A stretch of DNA of 64,000 bases from CAVRUD01 sp963849635. GTDB taxonomy: Bacteria; Chloroflexota; Chloroflexia; Thermomicrobiales; UBA6265. Position 1 is the stretch's first letter. Each line of letters starts with the position of its first letter. Below the pieces are notes generated by a model, which was not told where the DNA came from, did no database searches, and worked only from the letters and a program-made list of their open reading frames with translations. The position numbers and the translations under genes are program-made. Below, in pieces: positions 35,983 to 45,214 of this stretch. The stretch covers positions 1-64,000 of the forward strand of contig CAWKIA010000021.1 of the NCBI GenBank assembly GCA_963849635.1. The letters run 5' to 3'.

Positions 35983-36630
35983 ATGCTAGATGGGCTCGCG
36001 AATTGGGCCACGGACGTCATCGAGAAGCTGGGCTACACCGGCGTCTTCTTGATGATCGTGCTCGAGAATATTTTTCCGCCGATCCCCTCGGAGGCGATTC
36101 TGCCCCTGGCCGGGTTTCTCGCCGGTGAGGGGAAGATGTGGCTGCCTGGGGTCATCTTGGCGGCGACCCTCGGGGCCGTGGTCGGCGCGCTCATCCTCTA
36201 CGCCATCGGCGCCCTTATCGGCGACACGCGGCTGCGCTGGCTGGTGCAACGCTACGGCCGCTGGTTCGCGGTCAAGGAGACCGACCTGGACTCCGCCAAC
36301 GGTTGGTTCGATCGATGGGGCGGCCCCGCGGTCATGATCTGCCGCGTGGTACCGATTGTTCGCAGCCTCATCTCAATTCCGGCGGGGCTGCGGCGGATGC
36401 CGCTGCATCAGTTCGTGCTCTACACCGCCCTCGGCTCGCTGGTCTGGAACTGTGTGTTGGTCCTGACAGGCTGGTGGCTCGGCGATAACTGGGACGAGGT
36501 CGGTAAGTACGTTGACTACCTCGAGATTCCGGTCATCCTGGCGGCGGTTGGGGCCGTGGGCTGGTTTATCTGGAAGCGGATGATCGAGCCGCGCCGCAAC
36601 GTCACCGCCAAGGCGAACGCTCCCCGCTAG
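35983..36630 (+). CDS. DedA-family membrane protein
   Basis: 215 residues. The DedA/SNARE-associated fold shows VFLMIVLENIFPPIPSEAILPLAGFLA, LGAVVGALILYAIGALIG and the re-entrant motif GPAVMICRVVPIVRSLISIPAGLRRM with its conserved R residues, then LVLTGWWLG. Members act as flippases for undecaprenyl phosphate or phosphatidyl-ethanolamine-type lipids, or in envelope homeostasis; the exact substrate here is unknown. GGAGG lies nine bases upstream of the ATG. Confidence 0.9.
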   Translation: MLDGLANWATDVIEKLGYTGVFLMIVLENIFPPIPSEAILPLAGFLAGEGKMWLPGVILAATLGAVVGALILYAIGALIGDTRLRWLVQRYGRWFAVKETDLDSANGWFDRWGGPAVMICRVVPIVRSLISIPAGLRRMPLHQFVLYTALGSLVWNCVLVLTGWWLGDNWDEVGKYVDYLEIPVILAAVGAVGWFIWKRMIEPRRNVTAKANAPR

Positions 36631-36820
36631 GCAGCGCCACAAAGTCGCGGCACGAGTTATGCCAACCTGTTAGTGACACCAGGCGCCGGCGACCGAACGT
36701 CGAACGCCGAACCACGCGGACCGGTGTACTCTTGACGGAGATGGAAGCATCCTGTGGCCGCGGCTGGTGGGGTCGCCGGGCACGGTGGCGGCGATTGGGA
36801 GCGAGGAGAGCGGGCTGGGG

Positions 36821-37255
36821 ATGGACGACGTGCGGGATGCCCAAGACGGGGGCGGCAGGGACAAGTGGAAGCTCTGGGCAATCGTGGGCGGCGTTGGCAC
36901 GCTCCTGATCCTGTCCCTGATCATCTACGGGCTCTATCAACTTGGCGGTGATGACCAATCTGCCCTGGAGCGGTTGCGCGATATCTCGATAATCTTTATC
37001 GTGCTGCTCTTCCTGATCACGGTCGTCCTGCTGGCCGCGATCACGGCCGGACTCGGCCTCTTGCTCCTCCAGATCAAGGACCGGGTGATCCCGGCTCTGG
37101 AAGAGCTGACCGGCACCGCCAAGCGGATCCGGGGAACGACAGACTTTGTCACTGAAGAGGCGATCAAGCCGATCGTCAGCGTGGTAGGCTCCTACGCCAA
37201 GGTGCGGGCGATGACGCGGACCGTGGTTGGGAAGCAGCGCAAGCCGAAGATTTGA
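36821..37255 (+). CDS. two-helix membrane protein of unknown function
   Basis: 144 residues from the ATG at 36821; an in-frame ATG at 36767 is less likely. Two membrane segments are KLWAIVGGVGTLLILSLIIYGLY and IIFIVLLFLITVVLLAAITAGLGLLLL. A C-terminal amphipathic stretch follows (VIPALEELTGTAKRIRGTTDFVTE), with a basic end QRKPKI. The look is of a small envelope protein, but I do not recognise a family. Confidence 0.62.
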   Translation: MDDVRDAQDGGGRDKWKLWAIVGGVGTLLILSLIIYGLYQLGGDDQSALERLRDISIIFIVLLFLITVVLLAAITAGLGLLLLQIKDRVIPALEELTGTAKRIRGTTDFVTEEAIKPIVSVVGSYAKVRAMTRTVVGKQRKPKI

Positions 37256-37284
37256 TTTTTTCGCTGGTTTGAGCGAAACGATTG

Positions 37285-37319
37285 GAAGCGGGAGCCGGCA
37301 GCTAACCGGCTCCCGCTTC
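37285..37319. terminator. strong bidirectional terminator hairpin
   Basis: GAAGCGGGAGCCGG pairs perfectly with CCGGCTCCCGCTTC (14 bp) around CAGCTAA. TTTTTT lies 30 bases before it at 37256. It separates the convergent two-helix and SugE genes. Confidence 0.75.
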
Positions 37320-37352
37320 ATGCGATGCGGCGTCGTTTCTCACGGGAGCGGC

Positions 37353-37673
37353 TCAGCTACTTGCGGAGAGTTTCATCAGGACGAGGCCGGATACGATCAG
37401 CACGGCCGCGAAGACCCGCATCGAACCCGCTACTTCCCCCAGAAACAAGATCCCTATGACGAAGGCGCCGATGGCGCCGATGCCCGTCCAGATGGTGTAC
37501 GCCGTGCCGAGCGGCAGCGTGCGCATCGCCACCGACAGCAGCCCGAAGCTTCCTATCATCGCCACGAGCATGATGAACGTCGGCACAACTCGCGTGAAGC
37601 CATGCGACTGCTTCATGGCGAACGCCCAGATGATCTCCAACAGCCCGGCGGTCACGAGATAGACCCAAGCCAG
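37353..37673 (-). CDS. sugE: SugE/Gdx-type small multidrug-resistance exporter
   Basis: 106 residues with four helices: YLVTAGLLEIIWAFAMKQ, VPTFIMLVAMIGSFGLLSVA, AYTIWTGIGAIGAFVIGILF and FAAVLIVSGLVLMKL. The conserved Glu in GLLEIIWA and the PLGTAYTIWTGIG motif mark the SugE/Gdx branch, which exports guanidinium. Homologues begin M-A-W; here that position is CTG at 37673, with a perfect AGGAGGG five bases before, so a CTG start is likely (the in-frame GTG at 37655 would delete the start of helix 1). A candidate guanidine-II riboswitch lies directly upstream. Confidence 0.86.
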   Translation of the reverse strand: MAWVYLVTAGLLEIIWAFAMKQSHGFTRVVPTFIMLVAMIGSFGLLSVAMRTLPLGTAYTIWTGIGAIGAFVIGILFLGEVAGSMRVFAAVLIVSGLVLMKLSASS

Positions 37674-37684
37674 ACGGCCCTCCT

Positions 37685-37751
37685 CAAAGGTCGGGCCGTC
37701 CCGGAGCGCGCTATCCCAATACGTGTGGGGATGGAGGTCGTACTCGCTCCA
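37685..37751 (-). promoter_or_regulatory. candidate guanidine-II (mini-ykkC) riboswitch before sugE
   Basis: On the minus strand the hairpin CGGG-ACGG-CCCG (37703 to 37692) has the ACGG loop of guanidine-II riboswitches and is followed in 7 bases by AGGAGG. About 30 bases earlier a second hairpin, TGGAG/CTCCA at 37751-37732, has ACGA in its loop, but its inner stem GAGT/CCTC has a mismatch. Two ACGR hairpins with the second next to the Shine-Dalgarno is the class design. The first hairpin is imperfect, so this is a candidate. Confidence 0.45.
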
Positions 37752-37864
37752 ATGACCTTAGCGGTACGGGGGACACGGGGCAATGGAGCGAAAGAGATTG
37801 ACGCCACGTACTTGACTTCTCATCATGGCAGGTATGGATGATGAATCTCCGCCCCGGGTAGGAC

Positions 37865-40243
37865 ATGGCTGAGAACATTGCGGAGTTTCCGCCCCAAAAC
37901 AGGCTGCACCGCGTGCCGGTGCCGCGCGAGCGAGCTCTGCCACGGCTGCCAATCCAACTCTCATCCTTTGTCGGGCGCGATGCCGAGATCGCGCAGGTCG
38001 TGGCCGTGCTGCACGAAGGCCGGGCCAGGGTGGTGACGATCACCGGGCCGGGCGGTGCTGGCAAGACCCGGCTGGCCCTCACCGTTGCGGACCGGGTCGC
38101 GCCGTCATATCCAGACGGTGTGATCTTTGTCGAGCTGGCCGCCCTCTGGCAGCCGGAACTGCTCTTGTCGACCATCGCCCACGTCCTCGGTCTGGGCGAA
38201 GGCGGGGACCGGCCGGTCGATGAGATGCTGGCACTGTTCCTCGCTAACCAGGAGATGCTGCTCGTCCTGGACAACCTGGAGCACCTCACAGCGGCGGCCC
38301 CGGATCTGGCTGGACTCGTGGCGGCGTGTTCGGGTATCACCCTGCTCGTCACCAGCCGGTCGCCACTCAAGATCCGAGGAGAACGCCTCGTCCCGATCGG
38401 GTCTATGCCGACACCGGTCGCCAACCTCGATCTTGCTACACCAGCGGATGCCATCCGCCTCTTCGCCGAACGGGCGGCGGAGTCAGATCCGTCGTTCGTG
38501 CTGAGCACCGGCAACATCAGCACCGTCACCGATATCTGCCGCGAACTGGATAGCCTACCGCTCGCGCTCGAATTGGCCGCCGCCCGGGTGCGCCACCTGA
38601 ACCCAAACGCGATTCTGGCGATGCTCGACCGCCGGTTTGTCGTCCTGGCCGATGGGCCGGCGGATGCCCCGGCCCGTCACCGGACGCTACGCGATGCGAT
38701 CGCTTGGAGCGAGGACCTGCTCGACTCCATTTCTCAGGAGCGATTCCGCGCCCTGGCGGTGATCTGCGATCCGTTCGATCTCGCCGCTGCCGCATCCATT
38801 TGGCAGACCACCCCGCACGATGCGCTGCAGACGCTCTCCGCACTGGTGGACGTGAGCCTGCTCGGGAAGCGCAATTCCGAGGCAGAACCGCGCTACGCCC
38901 TTCTGGAATCGGTTCGCGCGTATGCCTGGGAGCAGCTAGAGCTGTTTGGCGAGATCGATGCGGCCCGGGAGCGTCATGCGGCCTACTTCAGTACTCTGGC
39001 GGTCGGACTGGCCGAAGGCGGGCAGAGCCGCTACGGCTCAACTGTGTTTCTCGACCGCCTCGAAGCGTCCCACGACGACTTTCGTGCTGCCCTGACCTGG
39101 CAACTCCGGCCGGACGGCGATGTCGACGAAGCCCTACGCCTGGTCTCGTTCCTACCCTTCTTCTGGTACTACCGTGGCTACCTGAGTGAGGGCCAGGAGT
39201 GGCTACGGCGGGTAATGAACCGGGACGAAGCCCGTGCGCCGCAACGCCCCTCGCGCGCCCGGGGACGAGCGCTCCTTGGCCGCGGTCTGCTGGCACTCGT
39301 CCGGGGCGACTATGACGCCGCGAGCACCTGGCTGAACGACAGCCTCAGCCAATGGAGCGCCGTCGACGACCTCTGGGGCGAGACGGTCACCCGGAGCCTG
39401 CTGGGCGGAGTTCTGGTCAGCCAGGGACTATACATCGAGGCCATCCCCCTCTTCCGGGAAGCGATGGCCGTCTTCGACACCGTCGAGGACCAAGGGTGGT
39501 CCGGGCTGGCCAGTTTCCACCTCGGGGCGATCGCCTACGCCCACGGTGACTTCGCGGAGGCACGCGCACATTGTGAAGATGCCATCCGCAAGTTCGACAT
39601 TGCGGGAGACAGGGTAGATGCCGTCGACCCAATCCGATATTTGGCGCTGATCGCCTCCGCGGAGGGCGAACTGCCGGCCGCGGCGGCGGCGCTCATCGCC
39701 GGGTTCGACCGGCTGCGAGAGCGGGGAAGCACCGCCGCCTTCGTGCCGGGCCTGGCCGATGCGGCAACATTTGCGGTGGCGAAAAAGGACTACGAGCGAG
39801 CGGCCAGACTGTTCGGCGGAGCCTATCGACTACGCGAACAGGAAGGGGTCACGCTCTCGCTCCCGGCCCGTGATGCCTACGAGCAATCGGCAGAACGCGC
39901 CCGCGTGGGCCTGGGAGACGCGGCATTTACCACCGCCAAGAAGGCAGGCGCGGCCGCCTCACTTGAGGAGCTGTTTGCCACCGTCGACGCGCTGCTGGCA
40001 GATCTTCCGGATGTGTCGTTGGACCTGGAACCGGGTTCGCGTGTCGCCGGGACCGGATTGACGGAACGAGAGATGGCCGTGCTCCGGCTGGTGGCCATCG
40101 GGCAGACAAATCCGGAGATTGCCGAGGAGCTGTTCATCTCCCGGGGAACAGTCCGGACCCATGTCTCCAACATCCTCTCCAAGCTGGGCGTGCGGACGCG
40201 GACGGAGGCGGCGCACATTGCCCGGGAGCAGGGCATTCTCTAG
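37865..40243 (+). CDS. ATPase-LuxR family transcriptional regulator (copy 3)
   Basis: 792 residues, intact. P-loop GPGGAGKT at 61-68, MLLVLDNLEHL near 137, LVTSRSPLKI, and AIAWSEDLLDSISQERFRAL in the middle. TPR-like helices follow (YDAASTWLNDSLSQWSAVDD, IEAIPLFREAMAVFDTVEDQ). The LuxR domain LTEREMAVLRLVAIGQTNPEIAEELFISR is C-terminal. The nearest downstream genes on the same strand are the methyltransferase at 40540 and the Tat-exported protein at 41805, which are possible targets. A REP-like fragment lies just after the stop. Confidence 0.88.
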   Translation: MAENIAEFPPQNRLHRVPVPRERALPRLPIQLSSFVGRDAEIAQVVAVLHEGRARVVTITGPGGAGKTRLALTVADRVAPSYPDGVIFVELAALWQPELLLSTIAHVLGLGEGGDRPVDEMLALFLANQEMLLVLDNLEHLTAAAPDLAGLVAACSGITLLVTSRSPLKIRGERLVPIGSMPTPVANLDLATPADAIRLFAERAAESDPSFVLSTGNISTVTDICRELDSLPLALELAAARVRHLNPNAILAMLDRRFVVLADGPADAPARHRTLRDAIAWSEDLLDSISQERFRALAVICDPFDLAAAASIWQTTPHDALQTLSALVDVSLLGKRNSEAEPRYALLESVRAYAWEQLELFGEIDAARERHAAYFSTLAVGLAEGGQSRYGSTVFLDRLEASHDDFRAALTWQLRPDGDVDEALRLVSFLPFFWYYRGYLSEGQEWLRRVMNRDEARAPQRPSRARGRALLGRGLLALVRGDYDAASTWLNDSLSQWSAVDDLWGETVTRSLLGGVLVSQGLYIEAIPLFREAMAVFDTVEDQGWSGLASFHLGAIAYAHGDFAEARAHCEDAIRKFDIAGDRVDAVDPIRYLALIASAEGELPAAAAALIAGFDRLRERGSTAAFVPGLADAATFAVAKKDYERAARLFGGAYRLREQEGVTLSLPARDAYEQSAERARVGLGDAAFTTAKKAGAAASLEELFATVDALLADLPDVSLDLEPGSRVAGTGLTEREMAVLRLVAIGQTNPEIAEELFISRGTVRTHVSNILSKLGVRTRTEAAHIAREQGIL

Positions 40244-40265
40244 GTCGCTCCAGGGAGAAGAGGGC

Positions 40266-40305
40266 GACCGCGTCTCCTTGTCACCCGGGGCGAAGCCGCA
40301 GCCGG
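40266..40305. repeat. partial REP element
   Basis: CGACCGCGTCTCCTTGTCAC and then CCCGGGGCGAAGCCG match the front of the REP copy at 20301 (ACCGCGTCTCCTTGCCACCCGGG). The second hairpin is missing. It sits in the 296-base gap after the third ATPase-LuxR gene. Confidence 0.5.
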
Positions 40306-40539
40306 ATTTCTCAGTTTCGAGAGCGGTGCTTTGTGCGCGCGAATCGGGTACTCGCTGCGCTCATGGGCGCTTAAAACTCCCAGAACAATTGGGTGACAGC
40401 ACCGCGATATCTGACAGATGTCAGATATACGGGGCCATGTACGTTCCGCAACACTGAGATCGAGCAAGCCGTCGTGGGGCCGGCACGCATCCGGAATGCC
40501 GTCTGGCGCTCCGCTGGTATTCAATGAGGTACTCCGAAG

Positions 40540-41646
40540 ATGACCGCCATCGCACCTAATCCACCATTCATCGAAGCTCAGCGCGATGCCCTAATCGAAC
40601 GGATCATGACCGATGTCACCGGCGTTTGGAACATCTACTCGCTCTACATCGGCGACCAACTCGGTCTGTACTCGCGACTGGCGGAAGCCAGCCCGAGGAC
40701 ATCGGGGCAACTCGCCGATGACCTCAACCTCTCCGAGCGGTACGTGCGTGAGTGGCTCGAGCAGCAGACCGTCTCCGGCGTGCTGGCGGTCGAGAACCCC
40801 GACGACGGCCCGACCGAGCGCCGGTTCTCTCTCCCGGAGGGTCACCGCGAGGCTCTGACCGACCGTGAGAGTCTCAACTTCATTGCGCCGATGGCCCAGA
40901 TCGTGGTCGGGATCGTCGCGCCTATCCACGCCGTGCTCGACGCGTTCCGCGACGGCGGCGGAGTGGCCTACGCCGACTACCCGGCTGACATGCGTACGGG
41001 CCAGGCGAACGTGAACCGGAACATGTTTCTCTACCAGCTCGGGACCGAGTACCTGCCGGCCATCGCCGACGTCCATGCCCGGCTCCAGGAGGATCCCCCC
41101 GCCCGCGTCGCCGACATCGGCTGCGGCCTGGGGTGGTCGAGCATCGGGATGGCCAAGGCGTACCCCAACATCCGCGTCGACGGGTTCGATCTCGACGAGG
41201 CGTCGGTCGTCGAAGCCAAGCAGAAGGTCGAAGAGGCGGGGCTGACCGATCGCGTCCAGGTGCTCATGCGCGACGCCGGCGATCCCGCCCTGGCCGGCCA
41301 GTACGACCTGGTGACCGCCTACGAGTGCGTCCACGACATGTCCGACCCGGTCTCGGCCCTGGCTTCAATGCGACGTCTCGCCGGGGACACCGGCACCGTC
41401 ATCATCGTGGACGAGCGCGTCGGCGAAAAGTTCACCCCGACCGGCAACGACGTCGAACAGATCATGTACGGCTTCAGTATCTTCCACTGCCTGCCGGTCG
41501 GCATGGCGGACCACCATTCGGTGGGGACCGGCACCGTGATGCGCCCGGACACCCTGCGCGGCTATGCCCGCGCCGCTGGCTTCGCCGACGTTGAGATCCT
41601 GCCCCTCGAGAACTACTTCTTCAACTTCTACCGCCTGGTTCGGTAG
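40540..41646 (+). CDS. class I SAM-dependent methyltransferase with N-terminal winged helix
   Basis: 368 residues. The first ~100 residues look like the winged-helix dimerisation domain of small-molecule methyltransferases (LYIGDQLGLYSRLAEASPRT, LADDLNLSERYVREWLEQQ). The SAM-binding motif I is ARVADIGCGLGWSSIGMA, motif II is in VDGFDLDEASVVEAK, and YDLVTAYECVHDMSDPVSAL is the motif IV region. This is the Rv2258c-like layout. The acceptor is unknown. It follows the third ATPase-LuxR gene. Confidence 0.85.
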   Translation: MTAIAPNPPFIEAQRDALIERIMTDVTGVWNIYSLYIGDQLGLYSRLAEASPRTSGQLADDLNLSERYVREWLEQQTVSGVLAVENPDDGPTERRFSLPEGHREALTDRESLNFIAPMAQIVVGIVAPIHAVLDAFRDGGGVAYADYPADMRTGQANVNRNMFLYQLGTEYLPAIADVHARLQEDPPARVADIGCGLGWSSIGMAKAYPNIRVDGFDLDEASVVEAKQKVEEAGLTDRVQVLMRDAGDPALAGQYDLVTAYECVHDMSDPVSALASMRRLAGDTGTVIIVDERVGEKFTPTGNDVEQIMYGFSIFHCLPVGMADHHSVGTGTVMRPDTLRGYARAAGFADVEILPLENYFFNFYRLVR

Positions 41647-41648
41647 CA

Positions 41649-41701
41649 GGTCCCGGGATTGAAATCCCGGGCTAAGCACGACGAAGCCGTTCCAGGGCTA
41701 A
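41649..41701. repeat. two-hairpin REP-like element
   Basis: CCCGGGATTGAAATCCCGGG (41652-41671) then CTAAGCACGACGA and AGCCGTTCCAGGGCT (41685-41699). It starts three bases after the methyltransferase stop. Confidence 0.65.
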
Positions 41702-41804
41702 TCACGAAACGTTTCGAATAGCAATCTGGGCTTTCCAATCGGATCGCTCTCGGTTTACCGTGCGCTCTGCGACCCACCACTCCATCTAGAAAGGCACCAC
41801 TCAG

Positions 41805-43247
41805 ATGACCGCGCCCGAATCAACGCGCTTGCTGGACCGTGTCCATCGGCTCAAGCAGCCGCAGACCTCTCGCCGTCGCTTCCTCTCATCGTCTGCGAAA
41901 CTCGCCGGTGGCGGAGCCGCAGCTCTGACCTTGGGCGGACTACCCGCCGGGAGTAAGGCGAAACTCGCGGCTCAGGGCTACCCAGAGGGCTTTCAGGTTG
42001 CCCTCAACTTCCCACTCGTCGAAGCGATCTATGGGCGCCGCGCCCGCCGCTTCTCCTATGGCGCCGAGATTCCAGACGGACCGCTCACCTACAAGTCGGA
42101 CAAGGAACCGCTCGGTCTCTCGGAGCTTGAGCGCATGATGGTCCTGACGGCGGTCGCCGGGAACACGGGTTGGCACCATATGATCACGCGCCATGTCCGC
42201 TACGCGCCGCACATGTCCAATTACTCAGCGGCGGCTGGCGGCCGCACGTTCCCCTCCGCCGCTGGCTTCCACACCACCGAGTTCTTCTTCACGGATGACG
42301 ATGGCGTCTACTTCCTCGCGACGCGAGACGCACCAGCACTGGTCGAAAAAGGCGCGGACGGGAGTCTCAACGTCGCCAACCTGCTCGACGCCCACCGACC
42401 TCGGATCAAGAAGCTGGCCGACGGTCGCCTCAACATTCCCGCGGCGGAGCCCTATATGGAGGGGCACAACACCTGGTGCGTCAATCGCCCGGGCAGCCTG
42501 CTCGTGATCCCGGTCGCTGACAATGCCCAGCACATGATCGCGACCCTCTGCTTCCTGGTGCAGAACGGCTACTGCATCTTCGACGACGTCAACGGCGAGA
42601 ACATCCCCGGGATGGAGCAGTTCCGCGGCATCGTGGATGTCGATCACCCCTACCCGATGACCTTCGTCGACCAGTACAGCCTGACCGAATGCACCGCCGA
42701 GCTGACGACCTCCTGCTATGCCGGCATGCTGATGCTCCAGGCGATGGGCCTAGGAGGCTGGATGTTCGACGGGATCGACCGGCACACGGTCCTCGGCGCC
42801 AGCGGCGATCCGGAGGTTCCCGGTCTTGGCTTCCGCTACGACACCGACGAGCGCTGGGCGATCCCCAATCCGACCGGTCTTGACGGCATCTTCGAGAGCT
42901 TTACGCCTCCGCACCACGCCGACATGACCGCGGCGGTGGAAGCCTTCGCCGACCGCAAGTTTGGCCCTGGCGGACCTTTCCACCCTGAAACTCCAGGCCC
43001 TTGGAAGGAAAGTTCCCGGGTGCGCAAGAGCGCCCAGATCCATAGTGACGACTTCAAAGCCTGTGTCGCGACCATGGCCCAGTACATCTACGACCGCTTC
43101 GGCAAGTTCCCCGCGACGGTGCCGAGCGTCTTCATCCTGACCTACCTCCAGGCCCACCATCTCGACCTGGCCTTCTACGACAAGCATTTTGCCCCGGGCG
43201 CCTACCTCACCACGCACGCGCGCCACGAGGAGCTGTGGGACATCTAG
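41805..43247 (+). CDS. Tat-exported protein, possibly nitroreductase-like
   Basis: 480 residues. The leader has the twin-arginine motif in SRRRFLSSSAKLAGGGAAAL, so the protein is probably exported folded, often a sign of a bound cofactor. The early part IYGRRARRFSYGAEIPDG...LSELERMMVLTAVAGNTGWH resembles the start of nitroreductase-fold proteins (rRRS/RxF...L..ll.AA), but I cannot follow that fold to the end. Later landmarks are NTWCVNRPGSLLVIPVADN and AHHLDLAFYDKHFAPGAY. No membrane helix besides the leader. Function unknown. Confidence 0.7.
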   Translation: MTAPESTRLLDRVHRLKQPQTSRRRFLSSSAKLAGGGAAALTLGGLPAGSKAKLAAQGYPEGFQVALNFPLVEAIYGRRARRFSYGAEIPDGPLTYKSDKEPLGLSELERMMVLTAVAGNTGWHHMITRHVRYAPHMSNYSAAAGGRTFPSAAGFHTTEFFFTDDDGVYFLATRDAPALVEKGADGSLNVANLLDAHRPRIKKLADGRLNIPAAEPYMEGHNTWCVNRPGSLLVIPVADNAQHMIATLCFLVQNGYCIFDDVNGENIPGMEQFRGIVDVDHPYPMTFVDQYSLTECTAELTTSCYAGMLMLQAMGLGGWMFDGIDRHTVLGASGDPEVPGLGFRYDTDERWAIPNPTGLDGIFESFTPPHHADMTAAVEAFADRKFGPGGPFHPETPGPWKESSRVRKSAQIHSDDFKACVATMAQYIYDRFGKFPATVPSVFILTYLQAHHLDLAFYDKHFAPGAYLTTHARHEELWDI

Positions 43248-43285
43248 GGGTGCTCGTGGACAGGCGGTCCGCGCGATCTCGTCGT

Positions 43286-43304
43286 CCGGGGCTGACGGCC
43301 CCGG
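43286..43304. repeat. short CCGGGGC palindrome (REP-like)
   Basis: CCGGGGC and GCCCCGG pair around TGACG just after the Tat-exported gene. Resembles hairpin A of the REP family. Confidence 0.35.
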
Positions 43305-43343
43305 GCGACAGGGAAGCATGGCCCCCTTCTATCGACTGACAAC

Positions 43344-43508
43344 CTATCCAGCTAGCACGTCGATCACGACACCCAGCACGATACAGAAGATGATCACCAG
43401 GGCGAAGACGACATACTGCCGTTTCGAGTCGTCCCGATCGCCGTTGACCAGCGCCGAGAGGGCGCGCCACCGGCCGGCGAGTCCGCCCTGATGTCGCTGT
43501 TCATCCAT
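43344..43508 (-). CDS. small single-pass membrane protein
   Basis: 54 residues from the ATG at 43508. A polar, basic N-terminus (RHQGGLAGRWRALSALVNGD) and one C-terminal membrane helix (YVVFALVIIFCIVLGVVIDVLAG). Upstream sequence gives only a weak Shine-Dalgarno. It converges on the Tat-exported gene. Family not recognised; small size keeps confidence low. Confidence 0.45.
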   Translation of the reverse strand: MDEQRHQGGLAGRWRALSALVNGDRDDSKRQYVVFALVIIFCIVLGVVIDVLAG

Positions 43509-43642
43509 GTTCAACATCCCTACGTTCCCATCCAACTCGCAATCTGTCATGCTATCGCGATGGCAAGTATCGGCTATGGGATTGACCGGGCACGAGTGTG
43601 CGATGCCGAAGGAACGGCAGGCATTCCCGGGGGCATCTCGGG

Positions 43643-44756
43643 ATGAGCGAATTCCTTCCCGGGCTACGTTTGGCCGAAATATTCTATCGGGAGGCGGTCG
43701 CCCCGATCCTTGCCGGCCACTATCCCGGCCTCACCTATTCCGCCGCCCTGATCGGTTCTGGCTCCGACGTGCTCGGGTTCGACACCGCTCGTTCGATGGA
43801 CCACGAGTGGGGGCCGCGCCTCCAGATTTTTCCTGGGCGAAGAGAATGCGGCCCGGTTGGGCCCGGAGATTCATGAGCGACTGCGCCAGGAGTTGCCGTC
43901 GGAGGTCGCCGGAATCTCAACCCACTTCTCCGAAGGCGAGGAAGCCGGGATACGACATCTTCGCCCCCACACAGGTGGGCCGGTTGAGCATAAGGTCGGG
44001 ATCCACAGTGTTGCGGCATTCCTCCGGGAAGGGTTCGGCCTGCCGGGCTATCGCAATCTGTCTCTGATTGATTGGCTGACGGCGACCGATCAGGTGCTGC
44101 TGGAACTCACCAAAGGCGCGATCTTCCACGACGGCCTCGATGAACTCCGGCCGATGCAGGCCGCGCTCTCCTCCTACCCCGACCAGATCTGGCGCTACCG
44201 GCTGGTGGCGCAGTGGGCCAGGATCGGCGAGATGGTGGCTTTCGTCGGACGCACCGCCGAAGTTGGCGACACGATCGGCTCTTGCCTGACCGCGGCGCTG
44301 CTCGTCCGCGACGTCATGCATCTCGCCTTCCTGATGGAGCGCCAGTACGCTCCGTACGCGAAATGGTTTGGTACGGGCTTTTCCCGGCTGGCGTGTGGGC
44401 CGGAGTTGGGTCCCCACCTGGAGCGCGCCCTTGCCGCCCAATCGTTTACGGAGCGGGAGGCGGGACTGGCGGATGCCTATCGCGTCATCACCCGGATGCA
44501 CAACGATCTGGCGCTCACCCCGCCGATGCCGACCGAGCCGGTCGATTACTTCGGACGTCCCTTCCTCGTGATCTTCGCCGGGGAGTTCGCCGCCGCGATC
44601 CAGGCGACGATCACCGATCCCGCCGTGCTCGCCCTGCCCAACGAGGCCGGCGGCATCGACCAGTTTGCCGATTCCACCGCCGTCCTGGGGCACCATCGCC
44701 ATCGCCTGCGTGCCTTCTACAGTGAAACTGATCGCCGCTCCTGGCCCCGGCTCTAG
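43643..44756 (+). CDS. DUF4037-family nucleotidyltransferase-like protein (one frameshift)
   Basis: The N-terminal part has YSAALIGSGSDVLGFDTARSMDHEWGPRLQIF, the GSGSDxxGxD nucleotidyltransferase-like signature of DUF4037. A one-base insertion near 43832 is needed so that LGEENAARLGPEIHERLRQE follows. The larger helical C-terminal part contains WRYRLVAQWARIGEMVAFVG and RDVMHLAFLMERQYAPYAKW. The ATG at 43643 is chosen for family-like spacing. The substrate is unknown; related folds act as aminoglycoside or tRNA nucleotidyltransferases. Confidence 0.8.
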
Positions 44757-44814
44757 AGATCCCTCGACGGCGGGCGGCAGGAAAATCATGCCACGTGTAT
44801 CCGACTCTGTAGGC

Positions 44815-44960
44815 TGTCATCCCGAGCTTGTCGAGGGATCTCGATGGGGACGGCGGTCGATGTTGCCGAGATGTGCGCGAACATGGCCCCGTCTTCTCCG
44901 TCCACGTTGCTCCAATGAACGCCGACCGGTTCGAGATCCCTCGACAAGCTCGGGATGACT
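44815..44960. repeat. inverted-repeat element, CATCCCGAGC family, copy 2
   Basis: Begins TGTCATCCCGAGCTTGTC and GAGGGATCTCGATGGGGACG, and ends GAGATCCCTCGACAAGCT and CGGGATGACT. About 146 bases. The ends are close to identical with the mnmA copy at 35761, but the interiors differ. It lies in the 458-base gap before the D-threonine aldolase-like gene; a fragment GAGATCCCTCGACGG also ends the preceding gene. Confidence 0.8.
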
Positions 44961-45214
44961 GGCTGTTTGAGCGACTCGGGCAACCTGCCTGACGCCTGAC
45001 GCCCGACGCCGGGCAGCGGGCACCCGTTAGCCCCAATGCAACCTTCGGGACTGTCTGTGACTCGGCCCTACCTGCGATACTAGCGGGCCGCGCAACGGCG
45101 GACCTCTGGACCCGAGAACGGGAGCGATGCCTCCCGTCTCGTCCGGACCCGTCTCCCCATTTTTTGGGGAATCCAGGTTGCGCTTGACCCGCGTTCGTCA
45201 GGAGACGCCCGACG

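Noticed and set aside
45150..45175. TCCCC-ATTTTTT-GGGGA hairpin before the D-threonine aldolase-like gene as a riboswitch terminator
   Set aside because: Short stem with the T-run in the loop, not after the stem; no aptamer-like structure recognised upstream.
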